Positions 6,834-11,816 of a stretch of 11,816 nt of DNA are shown piece after piece. Origin of the DNA: Phycisphaerae bacterium (GTDB lineage: Bacteria; Planctomycetota; Phycisphaerae; Sedimentisphaerales; SG8-4); contig JAUWLI010000057.1 of NCBI GenBank assembly GCA_030613765.1, positions 1 through 11,816 of the forward strand, written 5' to 3'. The notes beneath the pieces are model-generated. The model made no database searches. It had not been told where the DNA came from and worked only from the letters and a program-made list of their open reading frames with translations. Position 1 is the first letter of the stretch. Each line of letters starts with the position of its first letter. Position numbers and translations under genes: made by a program.

Positions 6834-7072
6834 CACGTTCTGCCTCTGTCAAAGCCACTTAAAGCAAAATAATTATACAGCTTTTGCACGTCATTGTCAA
6901 GTAAATTGGCGGGAAATTCTGGATTCTCGAAATCCGGGGGACTACAGCTTGCTTGAGATATAAAATACGAGCAACGAGACACTAACACGTCATTCCCGTT
7001 TTTTTTTAATGTCATCTCTGTGTTCTCGCCTGTCCCCATGGAAGTGGGGGGGCTTTCTCAGCGGTAAATATT
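6706..7072. other. Intergenic region between TPR gene and hcp-like gene
   Basis: A 367-bp spacer with no convincing protein gene other than the leader ORF. It contains the promoter at 6872-6900. In the leader it contains a palindrome CACAC-T-GTGTG (6766-6776) and an inverted repeat TACCG/CGGTA with an 8-base loop (6777-6794). A C-rich/G-rich hairpin, CCCCA/TGGGG (about 7035-7049), lies just after the TPR gene but has no T-run and is not a clear terminator. The 9-mer CACGTCATT occurs at 6887-6895 and 6986-6994. Confidence 0.6.
6872..6900 (-). promoter_or_regulatory. Perfect-consensus sigma70 promoter for the hcp-like gene
   Basis: On the minus strand TTGACA (6900-6895), a spacer of exactly 17 bases, and TATAAT (6877-6872): both hexamers and the spacing are consensus. 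Transcription should start near 6865, giving a leader of about 160 bases before ATG 6705. The downstream GW-repeat and glycoside hydrolase genes may be read from the same promoter, since I see no strong terminator between them. Confidence 0.8.
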
Positions 7073-8680
7073 CTATCGCAATTTCTTTTTGATAGCACGG
7101 AGCAGATTTTTTTCAATCTCCACACCCAGTTCCTCGGCGACTTGTATGTGCTTGGCTGCCAGCTCGTATTTTTGTAATTTGTAAAATGCAAAGGCCAGCC
7201 CGTTATGTGCATCACCCATTTCCGGATTAAGCTCAACCGCCTTCAAATACACAGTCGCTGCTTGCTTGTAATCTTCCTTGTTGGAATATGCCGCTCCAAG
7301 ATTGTAATGAATCGTGCCATCATCATCTGCTGTCCGAACGGCTTTCTTATATTGTTCAATAGCCGCATCATACTTCTTTTTGCCGAAGTAAGCATTGCCC
7401 AGACCAACTAAAGCAGCTACCATATCAGGCTTAACCGCCAGGGCCTTTTGGTATGCCTGGATTTCATCGTTGGCCCTGCGCAGTTTGTTGTAGCAGACTG
7501 CCATCCCGTAGTGGGCCTCGGCCAATTTGTGGTTAAGCTTCAGCGCCTTTTTATATTGAAAGATGGCTCCATCATAATTGCCCATCTGCTCATAAACGTC
7601 GGCCAACTGGCTATATAGAGAAGCGTCTTTCGGCTCCAAAACAAGTGCCTCTTTCAGGGCCGTTTCCGCCTGCGCGTACTGTTCCCGTTGGCTGTAAGCA
7701 ACAGACAGATTTTTGTACGCTTGAGTGAATTTGGGATCCAGTTTCAGTGCCCAGATGTATTGAGCAATCGCATCGTTGAGCCAGCCTCGTTTAGTGTATG
7801 CATTGCCGAGGTTGCTATATGTCTTCGCATCGTTTGGGTTGATTTGCAAAGCCGTTCGATATTCGTATATAGCGTCATCTACCCGTCCCTTTTTCAGGTA
7901 AAGATTGCCCAGATTCGCCCGGGATTCAGACAATGATGGATTTATCTCTACTGCCCTTTCAAGTGCCAGCAATGCAGAATCCGGATCGCCAATATCGCAG
8001 TAGCTGTTACCAAGATTATTGAGGAAACAGCCCAGCGTCTGGACCTTACTCAGTTTTTTCATATAAATACTGTCGTCATCCTCCTCCGGCACGTTGAATT
8101 TGGTTATGTAATGTTCATCAGGAGCGCTTCCGCCTTTACTTGTTGTTTCGATATTGAATTGCACCCGCCCATCATCGTATTTAACGAAGAAGTGTCCCGG
8201 CACGACAATACCGTATAGAGGTAGGCCAAGGCGTTCACCAAGTGAAAGATAAAGAATGGAAAGACTCAGGCAATACCCTCGTTTTCTGTCAAGCACTGAG
8301 TGTAAAAACAAGTCATTCGGGTCACTTGCCTCTGAAACCGCTTTGAATTTAAGCTCATCAAAAAGATACTCATTTATCATCGGAATTGCACGGTAGTTAG
8401 ACCTTATCTTTTTCTTTTCGAGCCGCGAGCGAATCTCCAATGCCATATCATCTAATCTTGACAGATACCTTCGGCCATTCACAATATCACTCCACTGCTC
8501 CGAAATAATCATAGCAGCGGTAGCCAGGTCGACTTCATCCTCCCTTAGCCGAAGGACCTGCTCGATAGACTTTGCGTACCGGCCTGATTTGTCCTCGTTG
8601 GCCAGGGGTTCATCACGGCCGAAAGATACAGACACCGTAAAGACCACAACGCACAAAATTAGTAACAAAACCTTTTTCAT
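7073..8680 (-). CDS. Exported SirB1/transglutaminase-like and TPR-repeat protein
   Basis: A 535-residue protein with a Sec signal peptide (1-21, cleavage near SFG). An N-terminal domain (about 35-205) of the SirB1/Transglut_core2 type follows: LFLHSVLDRKRGYCLSLSI and LYLSLGERLGLPLYGI, then VPGHFFVKYDDG and QFNIETTSKGG. Cys137 and His163 occupy the positions of a cysteine-protease-like dyad, and Asn176 or Glu178 could be a third member, so catalysis is possible but unproven. Residues about 214-520 hold nine tetratricopeptide repeats of 34 residues with typical LG.AY...G..D.AI..Y..AL...P spacing, normally a protein-binding solenoid. The cell location would be the periplasm. ATG 8680 has only a weak GGA upstream. 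It lies 225 bp after the peptidase gene, in an AT-rich spacer where I see no convincing promoter or terminator. Confidence 0.85.
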   Translation of the reverse strand: MKKVLLLILCVVVFTVSVSFGRDEPLANEDKSGRYAKSIEQVLRLREDEVDLATAAMIISEQWSDIVNGRRYLSRLDDMALEIRSRLEKKKIRSNYRAIPMINEYLFDELKFKAVSEASDPNDLFLHSVLDRKRGYCLSLSILYLSLGERLGLPLYGIVVPGHFFVKYDDGRVQFNIETTSKGGSAPDEHYITKFNVPEEDDDSIYMKKLSKVQTLGCFLNNLGNSYCDIGDPDSALLALERAVEINPSLSESRANLGNLYLKKGRVDDAIYEYRTALQINPNDAKTYSNLGNAYTKRGWLNDAIAQYIWALKLDPKFTQAYKNLSVAYSQREQYAQAETALKEALVLEPKDASLYSQLADVYEQMGNYDGAIFQYKKALKLNHKLAEAHYGMAVCYNKLRRANDEIQAYQKALAVKPDMVAALVGLGNAYFGKKKYDAAIEQYKKAVRTADDDGTIHYNLGAAYSNKEDYKQAATVYLKAVELNPEMGDAHNGLAFAFYKLQKYELAAKHIQVAEELGVEIEKNLLRAIKKKLR

Positions 8681-8905
8681 AAATGTCCGGTTGTATTTAA
8701 CCAGTGATTTTGTCGGCTTTTTGCCGGTTTCAAATTAACTTACACTAAGATTTTATAATAAATCACCTTTATAATCCACAAAAACGTCTCCAGCGACACT
8801 AAGGTAGGCAATTTTGTTAGATCCAACCTCATAAATCGGCTTGGGAAAGTCCAGGAGCGTAAAGTTCACAGCCCTTATATTTCAGATTAAATTTCGAATA
8901 AAATA

Positions 8906-11461
8906 CTATTCAAAATAATCCAACCAGTATCCAACAAATACCGAAAGGTCCCGCATATCGATGACAGGTATAGCCGTTATATGGATGTCACAGTCCGCGT
9001 TCCAGTTGCTATCGCCCGGTCTGCTATTCCAGGCCAATGCAAAAACGCTGACATCGTACATATCCACATTGCAATCCGGTTTGAAATCTCCTGGCATTGG
9101 TTGTCCCGGAACTGTCGAGATGAGCTTCATATTTGGAACGCCGGTAGCCCCCCATAGTCCTGGATTATAGAAATCACTCCAATTCAGCGGGTCACCGTAC
9201 GTACTGTCGCAAAACGCCATCAGCACACGTTCAACTCCCATATCTGAAACCATACAGTAACTTTTTGTAGTGTAAGAGATATTATTGTAGGTGAAATCTA
9301 TCAACAAATTGTTGGTGCCATTATATTCGAAGACGTTCTGGAAATGAAAGTTCCGCCATCCTGGCAAGCTTATTGATTCATTGTTCTGGTAGACGGTTGT
9401 CCAGCCGGATGTCTCGAGGTAAGGGGGGGCCGAAAAAACACTTCGGCTGGTATGCTTCATTCGGATTGTCCAGTTGTTAAGGGGCTGTCCCGGCACCTGA
9501 TAAACATCCAGTGCTAGGTCGGTTATTGTTTTAGCATCTCCTATTTCGCTGGATAGGTAAATTACCTGTGTTCGCTGGTCATGGTAGTAGGTGTCTATCG
9601 GCCAGTCTGCGTACAGGTTTGTCTGTGGTTCGAACGTGGTGTAAATAACATTGTTTACATTGATAGTAACAGTAGCTGGTTCTGAGTCGCCACCTTGTGG
9701 AGGCATGCCCCCGTCGTTTGCCTTAAACTCAAAAGTGTCCTGGCCTGCGAAGTATGGGCAGGCCTTGTAATCGACAGTGTTGCCATTATTTACCAGCGTG
9801 TAGGGTAATGTTGTTATTCCGCTGGCGGCTGGGTCTGTTAGTGTGCCATTGGCTGGCAGCGATGCTATTATGTAACTCAGTTGTCCCGGGGGATTGGGGG
9901 AGCCTTCATCGTCGGCATAGAGAGTAATCGTCTCGGCTGTACCTGAAAGGGCCGAGGTAGTTTGGTTGTGTGCTGTCGGTGGAGTTGTGCTTGTCGAAAC
10001 GAAATTCACACCCCAGGAGTTGCCGGAAGTGCTTGACCAGTCGGAAGATTGGCCTGTTGAAGTGTATTGGACTGAAAAGGATTGGGAAGGTTTGCTTGCA
10101 CTTACTGTAAAGCTCGTATTTGACGGGACATTAACTAACGCGTAGATGCCCTGGGCATTGGTGGTTGCGTAGTATGTACCGCCGCCGCTTGCTGTGATGC
10201 TTACACCGCTTATAGCATATCCCGCTAAGTCAACCACTCGTCCACTGATTATCTCGCCCGAACCGGAGGTGAAAATATTGTATATACACCCGTCCACAGA
10301 ATTATACGTGTAAGTTGCGTCGATAACCGGGAGGTTATACCAGGCGTTGTCGTTACCGCTCCAGCCCATATTAAGGTGGTGATACGGAGCTGAGATGTTG
10401 TAGCCGTATCCATCGCATACAACAGCGTGTCCAACGCTCGAACCACCAACACTTAAAATAACGGGATAGCTGGCATCCAGATTCGGATTGACCATCCCGT
10501 TCAGCCCTGCTCCAATGTTGTTATTATTGTACCACCCATAAATGGAATTGCTGTAGTGAAACGTATCCTGTAACTCCTGTTTTGCATCACTGGGGGACGC
10601 ACTCGAACCCGTGGAAGTGTATGTTGTGTCAACTGATTCAGCGGCATGGTAGCAGAGTGCTCCTATAGCTTGTCGTTCGGTCAGTGTAATGCCACTATCG
10701 GGCTGAAGCGGCATATTACTCCAGACGTAACCTGGGTATTCGTGGTAACGCATCAGTTGTGCCATTGCGGCAGCGACACAACCAATGGGCCAGTTATTCA
10801 GTATATAGTAATTGTAACAGGTTATCCCACCGATATAATCACCGACCGTTGTCTGCCCCCATGTGCTTTGCGTTAGCGGGGCGACCCGTACATCGGATAT
10901 GCTGGTGAGGCCCAGAGTCCCTACGCTGTCTGCATAAGCCTGCAATTCGCTCCATTTGCTTTGGGCCTTGGCAGAGGCTTGTTGAAGGGCCGTTTCCTCG
11001 TAGCTCGCGTCTTTCTGCGCAGCGCTGCCTGCGGCTGCATGAAAGGCTCGAACCACAGCAATACGCCCTGGCACGTCCCGGCTGACAAGCGCGACCAAAG
11101 GATTATCCTTTGACGGATCATACCTGCCAACTGGTGCAAAGCATATAATTGGTTCAACAAGGTCATCACCTGGAACAATTACAAATCCTGATGGTTGCAA
11201 ATAGACTGCATAGTAGACCGTATCTCCATTTTCATCTGAGAAGGGCTTAACGCTCATAATATCCTGACCAAGGGCCGTTCCGAGAGGTTGCGCATCGATT
11301 TTTAGCCAACCTCTCACTACCTTTTCAGCCTCACTGGCGCTCACTGGCTTTGCCCATAAGTTGCTGCTGCACAAGAACAGCGAGACTGAAAAAGCAAGGA
11401 TTATTAAGGGACGCAATTTGATATGGCGTCCGGGATTCCGGACTTGGCTGCTACGTTTCAT
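8906..11461 (-). CDS. Secreted C10-family cysteine peptidase with Ig-like and dockerin-like modules
   Basis: An 851-residue streptopain-like peptidase (MEROPS C10). A long signal peptide (1-37, ending SSNLWA) precedes an inhibitory-propeptide-like region (about 39-190; YYAVYLQPSGFVIVPGDD at 83-100). The catalytic domain (about 195-400) has Cys228 in PIGCVAAAMAQLMRYHEYP and His345 in SVGHAVVCDGYGY, followed by HHLNMGWSGNDNAWY (361-375), the full C10 pattern. A carboxypeptidase-regulatory-like beta domain (about 403-465), a cadherin/Big-like repeat (about 495-602) and an unnamed beta-rich domain (about 606-783) come next. The last region (790-848) is a dockerin-like pair, PGDFKPDCNVDMYDVSVFA and DMRDLSVFVGYWL. 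The start at 11461 is chosen because AAGGAGG lies five bases upstream. An in-frame ATG at 11521 would add 20 residues and read through that site. Likely an extracellular protease activated by removal of the propeptide. Confidence 0.9.
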   Translation of the reverse strand: MKRSSQVRNPGRHIKLRPLIILAFSVSLFLCSSNLWAKPVSASEAEKVVRGWLKIDAQPLGTALGQDIMSVKPFSDENGDTVYYAVYLQPSGFVIVPGDDLVEPIICFAPVGRYDPSKDNPLVALVSRDVPGRIAVVRAFHAAAGSAAQKDASYEETALQQASAKAQSKWSELQAYADSVGTLGLTSISDVRVAPLTQSTWGQTTVGDYIGGITCYNYYILNNWPIGCVAAAMAQLMRYHEYPGYVWSNMPLQPDSGITLTERQAIGALCYHAAESVDTTYTSTGSSASPSDAKQELQDTFHYSNSIYGWYNNNNIGAGLNGMVNPNLDASYPVILSVGGSSVGHAVVCDGYGYNISAPYHHLNMGWSGNDNAWYNLPVIDATYTYNSVDGCIYNIFTSGSGEIISGRVVDLAGYAISGVSITASGGGTYYATTNAQGIYALVNVPSNTSFTVSASKPSQSFSVQYTSTGQSSDWSSTSGNSWGVNFVSTSTTPPTAHNQTTSALSGTAETITLYADDEGSPNPPGQLSYIIASLPANGTLTDPAASGITTLPYTLVNNGNTVDYKACPYFAGQDTFEFKANDGGMPPQGGDSEPATVTINVNNVIYTTFEPQTNLYADWPIDTYYHDQRTQVIYLSSEIGDAKTITDLALDVYQVPGQPLNNWTIRMKHTSRSVFSAPPYLETSGWTTVYQNNESISLPGWRNFHFQNVFEYNGTNNLLIDFTYNNISYTTKSYCMVSDMGVERVLMAFCDSTYGDPLNWSDFYNPGLWGATGVPNMKLISTVPGQPMPGDFKPDCNVDMYDVSVFALAWNSRPGDSNWNADCDIHITAIPVIDMRDLSVFVGYWLDYFE

Positions 11462-11466
11462 AAGTT

Positions 11467-11471
11467 CCTCC
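11467..11471 (-). promoter_or_regulatory. Strong ribosome binding site that fixes the C10 peptidase start
   Basis: GGAGG (within AAGGAGG) on the minus strand, five bases before ATG 11461. It decides for this start over the in-frame ATG at 11521 and places the signal peptide at the very N-terminus. Confidence 0.8.
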
Positions 11472-11535
11472 TTATTAAGTCCCCCATAATCTCGTATTTT
11501 GTATCCGCAGATACAGGCCATTTTACCTATCTTAA

Positions 11536-11564
11536 ATTATACACATCGCGTAGAGTTTTATCAA
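11536..11564 (-). promoter_or_regulatory. sigma70-type promoter for the C10 peptidase gene
   Basis: On the minus strand TTGATA (11564-11559), 17 bases, then TATAAT (11541-11536). Transcription would begin near 11529, about 68 bases before ATG 11461. This also supports the inner start, because ATG 11521 would leave a leader of only some eight bases. Confidence 0.7.
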
Positions 11565-11816
11565 TAAATTTCTACTGGCTTCTGGTAAGTGAGTAAGGAA
11601 GGTATTTGCTGGCCCTTTACATCTTTATGAATCCCCTTACGCAATAAAATATACGTACCACAGGACACCCAATCCTATGATAAATGCTTGTAGCTACAAA
11701 CCTTACAATCAAGTGAGCTTTTCTTGTTTTTTGTGTTTTCTCAATGACTTTGTCAAAAATTCAGCCCGTTTTAGCAAATATCTGTTGTATCATTTAGTTT
11801 CCGACGTTACTTTATT
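11565..11816. other. AT-rich right edge without a recognisable gene
   Basis: About 250 bases with no open frame that looks coding on either strand. The one notable element is a perfect 12-bp palindrome, TTGTAGCTACAA (11688-11699), upstream of the peptidase promoter. No tRNA or terminator is apparent. Confidence 0.5.

Noticed and set aside
6833..7039. A 68-codon minus-strand frame starting MGTGENTEMTLKKNGND.
   Set aside because: It runs through the consensus promoter and is encoded by low-complexity sequence such as an A9 run. It has no domain and no good start context. The GNDV and CATTCCCG stretches faintly recall dispersed intergenic repeats seen in many genomes, but one degenerate copy is not enough to call one.
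8712..8728. Short hairpin CGGC-TTTTT-GCCG between the peptidase and TPR genes.
   Set aside because: The stem is four base pairs and no T-run follows on the transcribed strand, so it does not qualify as an intrinsic terminator.
11462..11521. Upstream in-frame ATG (11521) for the C10 peptidase adding 20 residues.
   Set aside because: It would begin almost at the predicted transcription start, has no ribosome binding site, and would read through the strong GGAGG that serves ATG 11461.
11610..11795. Minus-strand frames at the right edge: a short ATG frame ended by TGA, then about 47 open codons in the same frame (IFDKVIEKTQKTRK at the start).
   Set aside because: A recoded TGA or a broken small gene was considered. 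The peptide resembles no family, there is no ribosome binding site, and a stretch this long can arise by chance in AT-rich DNA.

Overview
The window reads as part of a chromosome from a Gram-negative bacterium, most probably a planctomycete of the Phycisphaerae type. That is an inference. It rests on lipid A genes (lpxD, lpxI) lying next to several Sec-exported proteins, two of which end in degenerate dockerin-like modules of the 'NADCDI...DMRDLSVF..YWL' and 'DFDGSNDVNFEDY...LWL' kind, on an exported Hcp-like protein with a 'LEPTSPPGPTMKTL' stretch after its signal peptide, and on a SirB1-like/TPR protein. All nine substantial genes lie on the minus strand, so transcription runs from high to low coordinates. 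I saw no tRNA, rRNA, CRISPR array, insertion sequence or integrase.

Layout in the direction of transcription. The right edge (about 11522-11816) is AT-rich and non-coding apart from a good promoter. It is followed by a large secreted C10-family (streptopain-like) cysteine peptidase with Ig/cadherin-like and dockerin-like modules (8906-11461). Next comes an exported transglutaminase-like/TPR protein (7073-8680). A 367-bp spacer then holds a perfect-consensus sigma70 promoter (TTGACA-17-TATAAT) and a 160-nt leader ahead of an exported Hcp-like protein (5983-6705). After that come a small secreted protein with four GW(I/L)NF-type repeats and a dockerin-like tail (5163-5807) and a secreted glycoside hydrolase of clan GH-A type with a C-terminal 'putative collagen-binding' domain (3641-5080).

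The left third is envelope biosynthesis: a GT9 (heptosyltransferase-like) glycosyltransferase with its own promoter (2378-3430), then lpxD with its own promoter (1063-2136), lpxI (115-975), and probably the first 36 codons of another gene running off the left edge.

The envelope genes can be placed in lipid A/LPS assembly with good confidence. LpxD adds the second 3-hydroxyacyl chain, LpxI cleaves UDP-2,3-diacylglucosamine to lipid X, and the GT9 enzyme probably adds a core sugar. The exported genes look like a degradative and surface-protein set (peptidase, glycosidase, dockerin-tagged repeat protein), and the role of the exported Hcp-like protein among them is unclear. The most unusual points are that Hcp-like protein under a perfect promoter, the nearly shared N-terminus between it and the GW-repeat protein next door, and a 45-codon leader ORF whose stop overlaps the hcp-like start codon.
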